Shown here: in pieces, positions 18,587 to 29,058 of the stretch | How positions within the stretch are numbered: the stretch's first letter is position 1 | Layout: each line of letters opens with the position of its first letter | NCBI RefSeq assembly: GCF_038592985.1 | Contig: NZ_CP151951.1 | Coordinates: forward strand, 2,037,001-2,101,000 | Reading direction: 5' to 3' | Length of the DNA stretch: 64,000 bases | DNA from: Paenibacillus sp. FSL R10-2782 | GTDB lineage: Bacteria > Bacillota > Bacilli > Paenibacillales > Paenibacillaceae | Program-made: the position numbers and the translations under genes | The notes under the pieces: model-generated | What the model was told of the DNA's origin: nothing | Database searches by the model: none | What the model saw: only the letters and a program-made list of their open reading frames with translations

Positions 18587-19516
18587 TCAGCTTATATCTG
18601 TGACCAAGGGGGCTGCTGTAAGCATCTGCTCGGCTTCGTGCTGCTTGCGATATTGTGAAGGGGGCATGCCGTTCCATTTTTTAAAGGTTGCGATAAAATA
18701 ACTCAGATTGTCAAAGCCAACCTCCAGCGCAATATCGACCACTTTGCGGTCACTTTGCTCCAGCAGTCTGCAAGCCTTCTGAACCCGGTGGTAATTGATG
18801 TATTCGACCGGGCTTTTTTGCACCATTTGCTTGAAGAAACGGCAAAAGTGTCCCTCACTCATACGAATCTCATCCGCGATATCCCGCAAACGAATGGGCT
18901 CATGAGCATGATTGTTGATATACGCCAGCGCTTTTTTGATCCGTTCGACCTTGCTGCGTTGACCTGCCATAATCACATCCTCTCCGTTAGCTGGGGTCAT
19001 ATGAGGATACATGCTGGCGATGATGCCATAGAGCTGTGCCTTGGTTGCCAGCTCACGGGCAGGTGCATTCTGCTCATGGCTGGTAATGATGCGGCGTAGC
19101 GAGGTCAGCACCTCCTGTTCCCAGGGCAGGACCCCGCGAATGTGAGGGGGAACGACGAGCTTTTTGCTGATAAAGGGGTCGATAAACTGCTCCTGCACCG
19201 TATCCTGTGTCCGGCTGTGCAGCAGATCGGGATGAAACACCACAGCAGAGAATACGCAGCTTGGAGCATTTTTTAAATATCCGGCGTGAAGCTCTCCGCT
19301 GTTGACAAAAAGAGCCTCACCTTCACTGACCTCGGTGTATTCCATATCCGTCTGAAAGACGGCGCTACCCTGCTCCACGACGATAAACTCCATTTCCTCA
19401 TGCCAATGAGACTCCAGCACGCTGTTTCCGTTCAACTGCTCTACGCTCGGATACACGCTGACCGGATACATAGGGTTACCATGAATGCGGTTTTCCCGCA
19501 ACATTTCCCGATTCAT
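18587..19516 (-). CDS. AraC family transcriptional regulator
   Basis: A 309-residue regulator: N-terminal cupin with HWHEEMEFIVVEQG (about residues 37-50) that should bind a sugar, and a C-terminal double HTH (IRLRDIADEIRMSEGHFCRFFKQM and ALEVGFDNLSYFIATFKKWNGMPPSQYRK). It is divergent from the alpha-xylosidase gene with 187 bases between the starts, so it probably activates that gene in response to a xyloside. The inducer is inferred from this pairing. Confidence 0.9.
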   Translation of the reverse strand: MNREMLRENRIHGNPMYPVSVYPSVEQLNGNSVLESHWHEEMEFIVVEQGSAVFQTDMEYTEVSEGEALFVNSGELHAGYLKNAPSCVFSAVVFHPDLLHSRTQDTVQEQFIDPFISKKLVVPPHIRGVLPWEQEVLTSLRRIITSHEQNAPARELATKAQLYGIIASMYPHMTPANGEDVIMAGQRSKVERIKKALAYINNHAHEPIRLRDIADEIRMSEGHFCRFFKQMVQKSPVEYINYHRVQKACRLLEQSDRKVVDIALEVGFDNLSYFIATFKKWNGMPPSQYRKQHEAEQMLTAAPLVTDIS

Positions 19517-19556
19517 TTCACCCGCTCCCCTCCTGATTTTTGTTTTGTATAGAAAA

Positions 19557-19572
19557 TATCAAAATATTGATA
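19557..19572. promoter_or_regulatory. Inverted repeat in the araC-type/alpha-xylosidase intergenic region
   Basis: TATCAA (19557-19562) and TTGATA (19567-19572) are perfect arms separated by AATA, about 40 bases before the regulator start. It may be an operator for autoregulation; AraC proteins more often use direct repeats, so the assignment is weak. Confidence 0.3.
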
Positions 19573-19703
19573 CAATACGTCAAAATAAAAGAAGTAAACC
19601 CTTACATAAATCAATATTATTATAGTAAGGATTTCGAAAAAATCCAACCAGTGATTTTATCTGGGTTCAACAATATATAGATCGAAACGGAGGAAATAAA
19701 CAG

Positions 19704-22028
19704 ATGAAATTTACAGATGGCTATTGGATGATCCGCAAAGGCTATGAGATCCAAAACCCTGCCGAAATCCGTGATATTGTGACGGAAGATGCTTCCATGA
19801 CGGTATATGCGGCGACCCACCGGATTGAGCATAAAGGAGACACCCTGAACGGGGCGTTGCTGAAAGCGACCTATAGCTCGCCGATGCCGAATGTCATTCG
19901 GGTACGCTTTAACCACCACAAGGGGCGGGTGCATCATGGACCGGATTTTGAAATTCGCACCTTGCCAACAGAGGTGGATATTACGGTAGGTGAGGACACA
20001 GCGGTTCTGAAAAGCGGCAATCTGAGTGTGCGCGTCGGCCGTGGAAAGAGCTGGGACGTAGGTTTTTATGTGGAGGATCGTAAAATCACGGGTAGCGGAC
20101 ATCGTGGGCCAGGATACATTACAGACCCGCAGGCTCAGCCTTTTTTCCGGGAGCAGCTGGAGTTGGGAATCGGGGAGTACATATACGGCCTCGGGGAACG
20201 CTTCACTCCATTTGTGAAAAATGGGCAGGTGGTCGATATCTGGAATGAGGACGGCGGCACGAGCAGTGAGCAGGCGTACAAAAACATTCCATTTTACCTT
20301 TCTAATAAAGGGTATGGTGTGTTTGTCAATCATCCGGAAAAGGTATCGTATGAAATTGCATCGGAAAATGTCTCGAAGGTGCAGTTTAGCGTCTCCGGCG
20401 AATCGTTAGAGTATTTTATAATTGGCGGAGCTAACCCTAAAGAAGTGCTGGACAATTACACCAAGCTGACGGGCAAGCCCGCGTTACCACCAGCCTGGAC
20501 CTTTGGTTTGTGGCTGACGACCTCGTTTACGACCGATTATGATGAAGCGACGGTGAATCATTTTGTGGACGGGATGGCTGAGCGTGATTTGCCGCTCTCT
20601 GTATTCCATTTTGACTGCTTCTGGATGAAGGAATACCAATGGTGCGATTTCCAATGGGATCAAGATATGTTCCCGGATCCGGAAGGTATGCTACAGCGTT
20701 TGAAAGCGAAGGGACTCAAAATTTGCGCATGGATTAACCCGTATATTGCGGAAAAATCCATTTTGTTCGATGAAGGCATGGAGAACGGGTATCTGGTCAA
20801 AACCGCCGATGGCGGCGTGTGGCAATGGGATATGTGGCAGGCGGGTATGGGGCTGGTTGACTTTACCAATCCAGCTGCGGTGGCCTGGTATCAGGATAAG
20901 CTGAAGGTGCTGGTGGATCAAGGTGTGGATTGTTTTAAAACTGATTTTGGCGAGCGGATTCCTACGAATGTGGTGTATCATGACGGCTCTGATCCGGTGA
21001 AAATGCACAATTATTACACGCATTTGTACAACAAGGCTGTATTTGACGTGCTGGAGGAAAAACTGGGTAAAAATGAAGCGGCGTTATTCGCACGTTCCGC
21101 TACGGCGGGGGGACAGCAGTTCCCGGTTCACTGGGGCGGTGACTGCTCATCGACATATGAGTCGATGGCGGAATCACTGCGGGGCGGCTTATCGCTTGGC
21201 TTGAGCGGCTTTGGCTTCTGGAGCCATGATATTAGCGGCTTTGAATTAACGGCTGCGCCGGACGTGTACAAACGGTGGGTACAATTTGGACTATTGTCCT
21301 CCCACAGTCGTCTGCACGGAAATGAATCATACCGTGTGCCTTGGCTGTTCGATGAAGAATCGGTGGATGTGGTACGTAGCTTTACGAAGCTCAAATGTTC
21401 ATTAATGCCGTATCTGTATCCGTCCGCTGTGGAATCCTCGGTGAAGGGTCTGCCGATGATGCGGGCTATGGTGCTGGAATTCCCGCAAGACCCGAGCTGT
21501 GCAACGCTGGATCTGCAATACATGCTGGGCGATTCCATTTTGGTGGCCCCGATCTTTAATAAGGAAGGCAACGTACAGTATTACGTACCGGAGGGCCAGT
21601 GGACGAATCTGTTGACGAATGAAACCGTGTCGGGTGGTCGCTGGGTTAACGAGCATCACGATTTTACAACCCTGCCCGTGCTGGTGAAGCCGAACACGCT
21701 GCTGGCGATCGGTCATGAGGACAGCCGTCCGGATTATGATTATGCAGAACAAGTGGCTTTTCACTTGTTCGAGCTGGGTGAAGGGCAGCAGGCTCGGACG
21801 GTTATCGTGAATACTTCTGGTGAAGAAGAGCTAACCGTTACTGCCAGTCGCAAGGCTGCTGTGATTACGGTGAAGGCAGAGGGTGCGGTTAAACCATGGT
21901 CACTGGTTCTGCGGGGTATTCACGAGGCTATTCAGGTCGAGGATGGCAGCATTCAAACGGGAGAGCAGGGTGTGATCATTACACCAGCCTCAAGCGGACA
22001 GCAGGAGCTTGTCATTCACTTGGGATAG
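19704..22028 (+). CDS. yicI: Alpha-xylosidase, glycoside hydrolase family 31
   Basis: A 774-residue cytoplasmic enzyme of the YicI type, which releases alpha-xylose from xyloglucan-derived isoprimeverose units. N-terminal beta-sandwich (KFTDGYWMIRKGYEI start is typical), then the TIM barrel with Asp414 in KTDFGERIP as nucleophile and Asp480 in HWGGDC as acid/base, both in the YicI sequence context; GLWLTTSFTTDYDEATV precedes them. CGGAGG precedes the ATG. It is alone in its unit, divergent from an AraC regulator, and closed by the terminator at 22092. I see no xyloside transporter nearby. Confidence 0.93.
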   Translation: MKFTDGYWMIRKGYEIQNPAEIRDIVTEDASMTVYAATHRIEHKGDTLNGALLKATYSSPMPNVIRVRFNHHKGRVHHGPDFEIRTLPTEVDITVGEDTAVLKSGNLSVRVGRGKSWDVGFYVEDRKITGSGHRGPGYITDPQAQPFFREQLELGIGEYIYGLGERFTPFVKNGQVVDIWNEDGGTSSEQAYKNIPFYLSNKGYGVFVNHPEKVSYEIASENVSKVQFSVSGESLEYFIIGGANPKEVLDNYTKLTGKPALPPAWTFGLWLTTSFTTDYDEATVNHFVDGMAERDLPLSVFHFDCFWMKEYQWCDFQWDQDMFPDPEGMLQRLKAKGLKICAWINPYIAEKSILFDEGMENGYLVKTADGGVWQWDMWQAGMGLVDFTNPAAVAWYQDKLKVLVDQGVDCFKTDFGERIPTNVVYHDGSDPVKMHNYYTHLYNKAVFDVLEEKLGKNEAALFARSATAGGQQFPVHWGGDCSSTYESMAESLRGGLSLGLSGFGFWSHDISGFELTAAPDVYKRWVQFGLLSSHSRLHGNESYRVPWLFDEESVDVVRSFTKLKCSLMPYLYPSAVESSVKGLPMMRAMVLEFPQDPSCATLDLQYMLGDSILVAPIFNKEGNVQYYVPEGQWTNLLTNETVSGGRWVNEHHDFTTLPVLVKPNTLLAIGHEDSRPDYDYAEQVAFHLFELGEGQQARTVIVNTSGEEELTVTASRKAAVITVKAEGAVKPWSLVLRGIHEAIQVEDGSIQTGEQGVIITPASSGQQELVIHLG

Positions 22029-22091
22029 ATCATGTACACTCGCTCACAAGTAAAATTCGTCATTCTATAGTGTAGCAATGTATTGCAAAAA

Positions 22092-22127
22092 GGGGCTTGC
22101 CTGATCAAAACGGGCAGGCCCTTTTTT
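22092..22127 (+). terminator. Rho-independent terminator after yicI
   Basis: GGGCTTGCC (22093-22101) pairs with GGCAGGCCC (22113-22121) with one G-U, followed by TTTTTT. Confidence 0.8.
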
Positions 22128-22174
22128 GCTTTGGAGTCGTAATGGAAATTTTCAACGTAGGTTTCAATTTTTGT

Positions 22175-23125
22175 TTACCCTTGCTGAACAAGCATCGGTA
22201 CGATGAACTGCCTGAATATGTCCACAGGAGTCCGCTTCTTTTTGAACTTGTCAGCAGTAACAATAACCACTATGTCATAAGACGGGACGACAACAATGTA
22301 TTGACCGCCAAAGCCGAGCGCGTAATAATAATCCGTTTCAGTGCTTTTCTCCGTTTCGTCTGAAAAGGAAGAAGCCCACCAGTGCCAGCCGTAAAAGGCT
22401 TTTTGGGGTTTGGCCGTAGGAAGGAGCGCACGAGTGGACTGCCGGATTGTCTCTGCCTGGATGAACTGACGGCCTTCCCGGCTTCCTTCGTTTAGGTAAA
22501 GCAGGCCAAATTGGAGCATGTCCATGGGTTTGAGATGCAGCCCAAAGCCACCCGTATGAGTGCCGTGAGGATCGGTTTCCCAGTGGTAGCTTTCAATACC
22601 CAGCGGTTGGAATAACTGCTGCTCGGCAAATTCAGCTACCGCTTGTCCAGAAGCTTGACGCAAAATGGTAGCCAGAAGCTGAGAACAGCCGGAGTTGTAC
22701 TCCATTCGGGTACCTGGTACATCAGCGAGTGGCTGCGACAGCACAAATTGCACCCAGTCTGATGTTTTGCTCATCGTCGGAAATGAATTTTGCCCGCCAA
22801 ATTCAGTCCAGCTAAAGCCCGCGGACATCGTTAACAGATGTTCAATCGTAATATCACGCTTTCGTATATCACTGTCCTTGGCAATCTGGGGAAAAAATTC
22901 GAGGATCGGTGTGTCTGGTTGCGGTACGATTTGCTGATCCATGGCGATGCTGACTAATGCGGCAAGCACGCTTTTGGTGCAGGAATTTATTTTATAGCGT
23001 TCATTCGCAAATTGAGGTTCACGGTAGTATTCCAGCGCCATGCTCCCATGCTGGAAGATCAGGCAGCTACGGATTTCCAGCTCGGTCAGCCCGCAAACAA
23101 GCGGTGTAAGTTCCAGACTGCTCAA
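22175..23125 (-). CDS. Serine hydrolase, beta-lactamase class C family
   Basis: A protein of 316 residues if started at the TTG at 23125, which has AGGAGGG 6 bases upstream; the frame extends 16 codons further without a ribosome site. The SxxK motif is SCTK (NSCTKSVLAAL) and the YxN motif is YNSG (MEYNSGCSQLLATIL). LGFGGQYIVVVPSYDIVVIV replaces the HxGx C-terminal signature. No signal peptide, so it is probably a cytoplasmic esterase or peptidase-like enzyme rather than a resistance beta-lactamase. Confidence 0.82.
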   Translation of the reverse strand: MSSLELTPLVCGLTELEIRSCLIFQHGSMALEYYREPQFANERYKINSCTKSVLAALVSIAMDQQIVPQPDTPILEFFPQIAKDSDIRKRDITIEHLLTMSAGFSWTEFGGQNSFPTMSKTSDWVQFVLSQPLADVPGTRMEYNSGCSQLLATILRQASGQAVAEFAEQQLFQPLGIESYHWETDPHGTHTGGFGLHLKPMDMLQFGLLYLNEGSREGRQFIQAETIRQSTRALLPTAKPQKAFYGWHWWASSFSDETEKSTETDYYYALGFGGQYIVVVPSYDIVVIVTADKFKKKRTPVDIFRQFIVPMLVQQG

Positions 23126-23404
23126 GTAAGTCCCTCCTTGACATTTAAAGTACATAAATAAATAGTATATCATTTTTAAAGATCACCAATCTGACAAATC
23201 TCATGATCATCTAATAAGAGATGAATATAAGGATGGCGTTACTTTTTTTGTTTTTATTTCAGAAAAGAACATATTAATTCACCACATTGTCACAATTACA
23301 TTGAAAAAACTATACACTTTTCTTGTTTCGTTCAAAAACTTCAGCGAATTAAACGATATATAGTAAGTTGACATTATATTCAGACATAACTGGGGGACCG
23401 ATTC

Positions 23405-25120
23405 ATGAATTTAACGATTAAGGCTAAAATGATTCTTAGTGCGCTGCTTATTCCAGGTGTAATTGCAGCTATGCTGCTGACAAACTACATTCTGAGCGTA
23501 CAAAATGAGAATAAATACAAGGATGTTGTGAATCGTGAAGAGACCATTGTATATAATTCAAAGTCTCTTCAGTTTTTATTAAACGGGATATCTAATGACG
23601 AGCGAGGATACTTGCTAACTCGGGATGAACAATATGGAAAAGGGATTGAAAGCAAGCAGAGCGAAATTGTGAAGCTGCTTCAGCAAACGGAAGCTTTGCT
23701 CGATCTGAATGCAGGAGATACGAAGAAAACGATGGATGAATTGAAAATGGGAATCAACTCCTATTTCAACCGCGTTCATGGATTACTGAATACAGCGGGT
23801 TACCGGAGTACGAGCGATATGTTCCCACCGTTTTCGGATTTACTCGATACCTATGAAAATGAACGGGTTCAACGGAAACAGCTTGATGTGAAAATGATGG
23901 CGTTCGTTAAATCTCAGGAGGACATGGTAGCGGCGAAAGTACAACAAGCCCACCAAACCATGACCAACACGATCTGGATTACGAGCATTCTGGGCTGTCT
24001 TATTATCATTTACAGTATTGCACAATCGATCATTTTGATTCGCTCCATCCGGCCGTTGTACCATATGAATGAACAGTTGCTGGAGATGTCAGCGGGCGGC
24101 GGAGATTTACGTAGTCAACTCGATATTACGTCCAGGGACGAGATTGGCATGATTGCCAGCTCGTACAATAAGCTGATCGCGGGCTTTCGCAATATTATTG
24201 TAGATGCCCAGGACACGGCGCGTACCTTAACTGTGACTGCCGAGCGGGTAAGCCTGAGCGCTGAAGAAATGAATCAGGCCAATCGTCATACTTCCGGTGT
24301 GATGGAAGAGCTAGCGACTGGCATGGAGCATCAGGTCGATGACATCACACAGGCCACAGATGCAGTAAAAGAGCTTGCTCATGGACTGGAGCATATTGCG
24401 GTGACGAGCCAGCAGGTGTACAAGCTGTCGGATTCGGCTGCTAAGGACGCAGTAGCAGGAGAGCAATCCATCGGTCAAGCGATGAGACAGATGGAAAAGG
24501 TAAGCGAAAGTGTAGACAGCTCTGCTCGTGCTGTACGTCTGCTTAGTGAACAGGCTGAACAGATCGGAATGATCGGTTCAGTCATTACCGGCATTGCCAA
24601 GCAGACCGGGATGCTGGCGCTGAACGCGTCAATTGAAGCCGCCAGAGCAGGAGAACAGGGCAAAGGATTTGCTGTCGTAGCATCTGAGGTAAGAAGGCTG
24701 TCTGATCAGGTATCCGTCTCAGCAGCGGAAATTACACAATTTGTGCAGCATATTCAGGACCATGTTGGTCATGTCGCATCAACCATGCAAGCCGGAACAG
24801 TTGAAGTGCAGTCAGGTGTGAAGATCATGGAATCGGTCGAAACGGCATTTCGCCAGATTGGCAGCTCCATTCAACAGGTCAGCGAACAGATTCACAGTGT
24901 AAATCGGTCTGTGGAACAGATGTCCACCGGATCGGGGCAAATGGTGGGAGCCGTGGAGCGTATCCGTGAAGTAGCAGAACAGTCCGCTGGCGGAACCCAG
25001 AGCGTCAGCGCAGCGGCTGAGGAGCAGCTTGCTTCCATGGAGGATATCGCGTCATCCATTCATACGCTGGCCGAAATGTCGAAATTGCTGAATGCAAGCG
25101 TTGGAGGATTTAAGGTGTAG
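23405..25120 (+). CDS. Methyl-accepting chemotaxis protein (helical-bundle sensor)
   Basis: A 571-residue chemoreceptor. Membrane segment about residues 8-30, an extracytoplasmic helical sensor whose [17 protein letters not shown] resembles the CHASE3/4HB class, second membrane segment about 190-212, HAMP domain, then the signalling hairpin with [20 protein letters not shown] and [17 protein letters not shown]. It signals to CheA/CheW; ligand unknown. It stands alone; the following MFS gene begins about 90 bases later. Confidence 0.9.
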   Translation: MNLTIKAKMILSALLIPGVIAAMLLTNYILSVQNENKYKDVVNREETIVYNSKSLQFLLNGISNDERGYLLTRDEQYGKGIESKQSEIVKLLQQTEALLDLNAGDTKKTMDELKMGINSYFNRVHGLLNTAGYRSTSDMFPPFSDLLDTYENERVQRKQLDVKMMAFVKSQEDMVAAKVQQAHQTMTNTIWITSILGCLIIIYSIAQSIILIRSIRPLYHMNEQLLEMSAGGGDLRSQLDITSRDEIGMIASSYNKLIAGFRNIIVDAQDTARTLTVTAERVSLSAEEMNQANRHTSGVMEELATGMEHQVDDITQATDAVKELAHGLEHIAVTSQQVYKLSDSAAKDAVAGEQSIGQAMRQMEKVSESVDSSARAVRLLSEQAEQIGMIGSVITGIAKQTGMLALNASIEAARAGEQGKGFAVVASEVRRLSDQVSVSAAEITQFVQHIQDHVGHVASTMQAGTVEVQSGVKIMESVETAFRQIGSSIQQVSEQIHSVNRSVEQMSTGSGQMVGAVERIREVAEQSAGGTQSVSAAAEEQLASMEDIASSIHTLAEMSKLLNASVGGFKV

Positions 25121-25210
25121 CTGTATAAATCCGCACTAATGTAAACACAATAACATTTGTTGAACCATTTTGGACAGCTATGTTATTACTTTTGCAAAGG
25201 TGGTAACGGG

Positions 25211-26521
25211 ATGCAACAAAATAAAGGGAATCTGCTTGCACTAGGTTCCATCCCGCTGATGATGACGCTAGGCAATTCCATGCTGATTCCTGTTTTGCCG
25301 GAAATCGGACGTAAGCTGCATGTCAGCTCCTTTCGCATTAGCATGTTGATTACGGTATATGCGGTAGTTGCCATTTTACTGATTCCAATCGCGGGATATC
25401 TCTCCGACCGATTTGGTCGCAAGGCGGTGATTGTACCCTGCCTGATCCTGACAGTGATTGGCGGGGGAATTTCTGCGGTGGGGGCATGGCTGCTTCATGA
25501 TCAGCCAGCCTACTGGACCATTATTGGGGGACGGTTGCTTCAGGGGGTCGGAGCGGCGGGTGCTTTTCCCATTGTCATACCGCTCGTGGGGGATTTGTAT
25601 GAGAACGAGGAAGAAGCCAGCAAAAACCTGGGTATAGTCGAGACCTATAATACATTCGGTAAAGTGCTAAGCCCAATACTGGGTGCGGCACTCGGCGCAG
25701 TCCTTTGGTTTTTGCCATTGGCAGTGATTCCGGGCCTCTGTCTGATTTCGCTCATTTTGGTGCTTTGGCTGATTCATGCGCCCAAGCGTAAGAACCAACC
25801 GAGCACGTTTCGGGAGTTTGTAGGAAATGTGAAGCAGGTGCTTGCCGAAAAAGGACGCTGGCTATATGCTATTTTCGCGGTGGGTGGCATTTGTATGTTT
25901 GTCATTTTTGGCGTCCTGTTCTACTTGTCCGACATACTGGAAAGTCGTTACAACCTTCATGGGGTCTGGAAAGGATTCGTGCTGGCGATTCCGTTGGTTT
26001 CTCTCTGTCTGTGCTCTTATATCGGAGGAAAAATCATCGGCAAGCACAAAAAACGGATGAAATGGATCGGTTTTTCCGGTTTGGCAGTGTTGACGATCAG
26101 CTTTGGCATTCTTGGATTTTTTCAACATATTTATGCGGTGATCGGACTGTTTACATTGGGGGGAGCCGGAATTGGACTAGCACTGCCTTGTTTGGATGCC
26201 CTGATTACGAAAGGGATTGAAAAAGAGGAGCGCGGAACGATTACCAGCTTGTACAGTAGTATGCGCTTTGTCGGGGTGTCACTAGGTCCTCCGGTTGTAT
26301 CCTTGCTGATCGGAAGCACTGGACATAGTTTGCTTTTTGGCGTGATGGCCGGAGTGGGCGGAATTGCGGCTCTGCTCATGCTGTTTGCGGTCAAACCGAA
26401 GCAAGATGAACCCTCAGACGAAAAATCCGGTGAACATATGAACACCACTGGGGGGCTGACAGACGTATCCCGGAAAAAGCCGCTTTCTTCCAAGCTGAGA
26501 CGCAAAACCCCGGCCAAATAA
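25211..26521 (+). CDS. MFS multidrug-type transporter
   Basis: A 436-residue major facilitator. The ATG at 25211 follows AAAGGTGG; the frame is open upstream but lacks another site. About 12 membrane segments; motif A is GYLSDRFGRKAVIVP and motif C-like GRLLQGVGAAGAFPIVIPLVGD marks it as a drug:proton antiporter type. The C-terminal 45 residues are polar and Lys-rich. No regulator adjoins it on its strand. It ends in a shared terminator with the convergent MFS gene. Confidence 0.85.
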   Translation: MQQNKGNLLALGSIPLMMTLGNSMLIPVLPEIGRKLHVSSFRISMLITVYAVVAILLIPIAGYLSDRFGRKAVIVPCLILTVIGGGISAVGAWLLHDQPAYWTIIGGRLLQGVGAAGAFPIVIPLVGDLYENEEEASKNLGIVETYNTFGKVLSPILGAALGAVLWFLPLAVIPGLCLISLILVLWLIHAPKRKNQPSTFREFVGNVKQVLAEKGRWLYAIFAVGGICMFVIFGVLFYLSDILESRYNLHGVWKGFVLAIPLVSLCLCSYIGGKIIGKHKKRMKWIGFSGLAVLTISFGILGFFQHIYAVIGLFTLGGAGIGLALPCLDALITKGIEKEERGTITSLYSSMRFVGVSLGPPVVSLLIGSTGHSLLFGVMAGVGGIAALLMLFAVKPKQDEPSDEKSGEHMNTTGGLTDVSRKKPLSSKLRRKTPAK

Positions 26522-26536
26522 GAGCGATATAAAACC

Positions 26537-26580
26537 AAAGAGCACCCGATTCCATGAAGCCATGGTGTTGGGTGCTCTTT
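26537..26580. terminator. Bidirectional terminator between two MFS genes
   Basis: AAAGAGCACCC (26537-26547) and GGGTGCTCTTT (26570-26580) are perfect complements with T-runs outward on both strands. Confidence 0.85.
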
Positions 26581-26592
26581 TTGAAATATGCT

Positions 26593-27792
26593 TTACCCCT
26601 CGACAGGGACACGCGTTTTGGGCTTGCGACCTACAGCAAGCTGAATAATATAGATGAGCAGGAACAATACGATAAACAGCGAGGAAAGGCGATACATCCA
26701 CGCATAATCGCTGGCTTTGGCGATAATACCAAGAATAAGCGCTCCGGCAGCGATTCCGAAATCAAGGGAGTTTAGAAACATACCGTTTGCCATGCCCCGT
26801 TGCTTGGGCGACACGACCTGAATCATCCACGTTTGCAAAGTCGGCTGCATGACGCCATAACCGATGCCATAGCAAAGGGCAGACAGATACATGAAGGCAT
26901 CACTGTGCGCATAGGAAAGCAGGATAAGACCGCCAAACAGGAACAGGGAACCGGGGATGAGCAGCGCTTTTGCTCCTTTTTTATCATAGATACGGCCTGA
27001 GAAGGGACGTACGATCAGAACGGACAGCGCATTAAACAGGAAAAAATAGGCCGGGTGCGACAAATTGGCTTCATCTCCGTAAAGCGCCATAAAGCCGATC
27101 AATCCGCCGTACGTAATAGACATGAGCATGTTCAGCAAGGCGGGAATCCAGAGCTTGCGGTTAAATGCCGGTTTTCGTCCTTCTTCCACAGGAACCATCG
27201 GCGGCTCAACATGTCCTTTCGGCAGGGTGCGAATCAGCCAGTAGGCCAACGGGAAAATGAGGACAATGACAGCTGAGGTCGTATATACAAGCAGATTAAA
27301 ACTGCCATATTGCAGCATCGAAATACCGATGGTCGGTCCAATCGACATCGCCAGGCTTGTGGACAAGCTGAAATACCCCATTCCTTCACCGAGACGCTTG
27401 GCAGGAATGATATTTGAGGCCATGGTTGGAAAGGCGGTACTACTCAAACCGAAGCCGATGCCAAACAGCATACGCATGAGTAGCAACACCGTGATCGTCG
27501 GTGAAACGCTGTATCCGAGCGTACTCGCTAATCCGAACAGCAGACCGATGAAAATCAGGGTATTGCGATGCCCTTTTTCCAGCATACGGGCTGAAAAAAG
27601 CCTTGCCACAATCGCGCTCAATGCGAATAGCGTAGTGACGAGGCTGACCTGAACGGAGCTGGCGTGGAATGTATTTTTAACATACGCAGGAATGGAAGAT
27701 ACGATCATCTGTAATTCCAGAAACAAAAAAAGATTAGATACGGTTAAAACGATAAATTCCTTGGTCCAAAGAGGCTGCTTGCCTTGTTGCAT
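26593..27792 (-). CDS. MFS transporter co-transcribed with a MarR regulator
   Basis: A 399-residue major facilitator with 12 predicted membrane segments, FSARMLEKGHRNTLIFIGLLFGLA as loop 2-3 and LMRMLFGIGFGLSSTAFPTMAS as the motif C region. Its ATG begins one base after the stop of the upstream MarR gene, so the two are a coupled operon and the pump is the probable target of the regulator. Substrate probably a drug or a self-made metabolite. Confidence 0.86.
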   Translation of the reverse strand: MQQGKQPLWTKEFIVLTVSNLFLFLELQMIVSSIPAYVKNTFHASSVQVSLVTTLFALSAIVARLFSARMLEKGHRNTLIFIGLLFGLASTLGYSVSPTITVLLLMRMLFGIGFGLSSTAFPTMASNIIPAKRLGEGMGYFSLSTSLAMSIGPTIGISMLQYGSFNLLVYTTSAVIVLIFPLAYWLIRTLPKGHVEPPMVPVEEGRKPAFNRKLWIPALLNMLMSITYGGLIGFMALYGDEANLSHPAYFFLFNALSVLIVRPFSGRIYDKKGAKALLIPGSLFLFGGLILLSYAHSDAFMYLSALCYGIGYGVMQPTLQTWMIQVVSPKQRGMANGMFLNSLDFGIAAGALILGIIAKASDYAWMYRLSSLFIVLFLLIYIIQLAVGRKPKTRVPVEG

Positions 27793-27793
27793 G

Positions 27794-28249
27794 TTAGTCG
27801 TTCTCTCCTTGTTTTTCCGATTGAGTCAGGTTAGCGTGGATTTGTAAAAGAGTTTGGTGGAACTGCTCCAGCTTAGCAGGGGAGATTCCATTCACAAAAT
27901 CGTGGTTGGCACTGCGCTCGACCGGAAGAGTTACCTCCACGAGCTGTCGACCGGCTTCAGTCAAATGAAGCAAATAGGCTCGACGGTCCTGTGGGCTATT
28001 CACACGCTGCACCCAACCCTTTTTGTCCAACAAATCAATAATTCGAGTCGTAGTTGGCTGGTCCTTAACCGCCTTAGCTGCAATTTCCTTCTGATTCAGA
28101 CCTTCTGCCTGGTAGATTTGATACAGAACCGACCATTGCTCAGGGGAAATATCATAAGGTTTAAGGCGATGCATAAGCTGCTGGCTCATCTTGCGATGGG
28201 TAATGCCGAGCAGCATGCCGATGGAGCAATCCGGGGGCAAGTTATTCAT
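27794..28249 (-). CDS. MarR family transcriptional regulator
   Basis: A 151-residue winged-helix repressor. Recognition region LNQKEIAAKAVKDQPTTTRIIDLLDKKGWVQR and wing VNSPQDRRAYLLHLTEAGR are typical. It is the first gene of an operon with the MFS gene (1-bp spacing), and a near-perfect operator sits just upstream of its start at 28282-28299. Confidence 0.9.
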   Translation of the reverse strand: MNNLPPDCSIGMLLGITHRKMSQQLMHRLKPYDISPEQWSVLYQIYQAEGLNQKEIAAKAVKDQPTTTRIIDLLDKKGWVQRVNSPQDRRAYLLHLTEAGRQLVEVTLPVERSANHDFVNGISPAKLEQFHQTLLQIHANLTQSEKQGEND

Positions 28250-28281
28250 GAGTAGCTCCTTTCTGTTTTCCGTACATAAAT

Positions 28282-28299
28282 TAATTGTTAAAACAATTA
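28282..28299. promoter_or_regulatory. MarR operator
   Basis: TAATTGTT (28282-28289) and AACAATTA (28292-28299) are perfect 8-bp arms around two bases, 33 bp before the MarR start. Size and AT-rich symmetry are typical of MarR-family operators; binding by this regulator is inferred from position. Confidence 0.62.
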
Positions 28300-28348
28300 T
28301 ATGTAAAACAAGTTATTTTGTCAAAAAAAGTTGTTCACCAATCCAAAA

Positions 28349-28373
28349 AACAGCCCGCAATATGCGGGCTGTT
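28349..28373 (-). terminator. Rho-independent terminator of the transaldolase gene
   Basis: AACAGCCCGCA and TGCGGGCTGTT form a perfect 11-bp stem with a 3-base loop. On the minus strand the T-run TTTTTT follows immediately. Confidence 0.88.
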
Positions 28374-28410
28374 CGGGTTAAAGCAATATAGTTTTGCCGT
28401 TTTGGGCTAA

Positions 28411-29058
28411 TTAGGCTTTAGGTACAGTTTCCCAGTCCTTCAGGAAGCGTTCAATACCGCTGTCAGTCAGTGGGTGTTTCCACAGGGAAGGGAGCAGAGA
28501 GCCAGGAATGGTGGCAATATGCGCACCAGACAGAGCAGCATCTTCCACATGCTTGATGTTACGGATGGAGGCTGCAATGATTTCGGATTTCAGACCATAA
28601 ATGTCCAAAATCTGTCTCAGATCACGAATCAGCTTCATACCATCAACAGCGATATCATCCAGACGTCCTACGAACGGGCTGATAAAAGTAGCGCCCGCTT
28701 TGGCAGCCATCAAACCTTGAGCCGCGGAGAAAATCAGCGTTACATTCGTTTTAATCCCGTTTTTAGTCAGCTCGTTACAAGCATACAAGCCGTCTTCAGT
28801 CATAGGCAGCTTGATAACAACGTTCGGTGCCCATTTGGCAATCTCATAAGCTTCCTTGAGCATATCCTCGGCTTTCAAGCCAATGACCTCAGCACTCACG
28901 GGACCTTCGACAATACCGCAAATCTCCTGAATGACTTCCTTGAACACCCGACCTTCCTTAGCGATCAGCGAAGGGTTCGTTGTTACACCATCAACCAGAC
29001 CCAAACGTTCAATACGTTTGATTTCTTCAATGTTACCAGTATCCAAGAAAAATTTCAT
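28411..29058 (-). CDS. tal: Transaldolase / fructose-6-phosphate aldolase family
   Basis: A 215-residue small transaldolase of the MipB/TalC class, acting in the non-oxidative pentose phosphate pathway. It begins [15 protein letters not shown] with [15 protein letters not shown], and Lys83 in NVVIKLPMT is the Schiff-base lysine. [12 protein letters not shown] and [25 protein letters not shown] complete the barrel. GGAGGAAATCAA precedes the ATG. It forms its own unit. Sequence alone does not separate transaldolase from F6P aldolase activity; Gram-positive homologues of this length are mostly transaldolases. Confidence 0.92.
   Translation of the reverse strand: MKFFLDTGNIEEIKRIERLGLVDGVTTNPSLIAKEGRVFKEVIQEICGIVEGPVSAEVIGLKAEDMLKEAYEIAKWAPNVVIKLPMTEDGLYACNELTKNGIKTNVTLIFSAAQGLMAAKAGATFISPFVGRLDDIAVDGMKLIRDLRQILDIYGLKSEIIAASIRNIKHVEDAALSGAHIATIPGSLLPSLWKHPLTDSGIERFLKDWETVPKA

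Noticed and set aside
19620..20333. 237-codon minus-strand frame
   Set aside because: Antisense of the alpha-xylosidase gene and its promoter, no family features.
22175..23125. Antibiotic-resistance beta-lactamase
   Set aside because: It has SxxK and YxN motifs, but no signal peptide and an altered third motif, so a resistance role is not supported.
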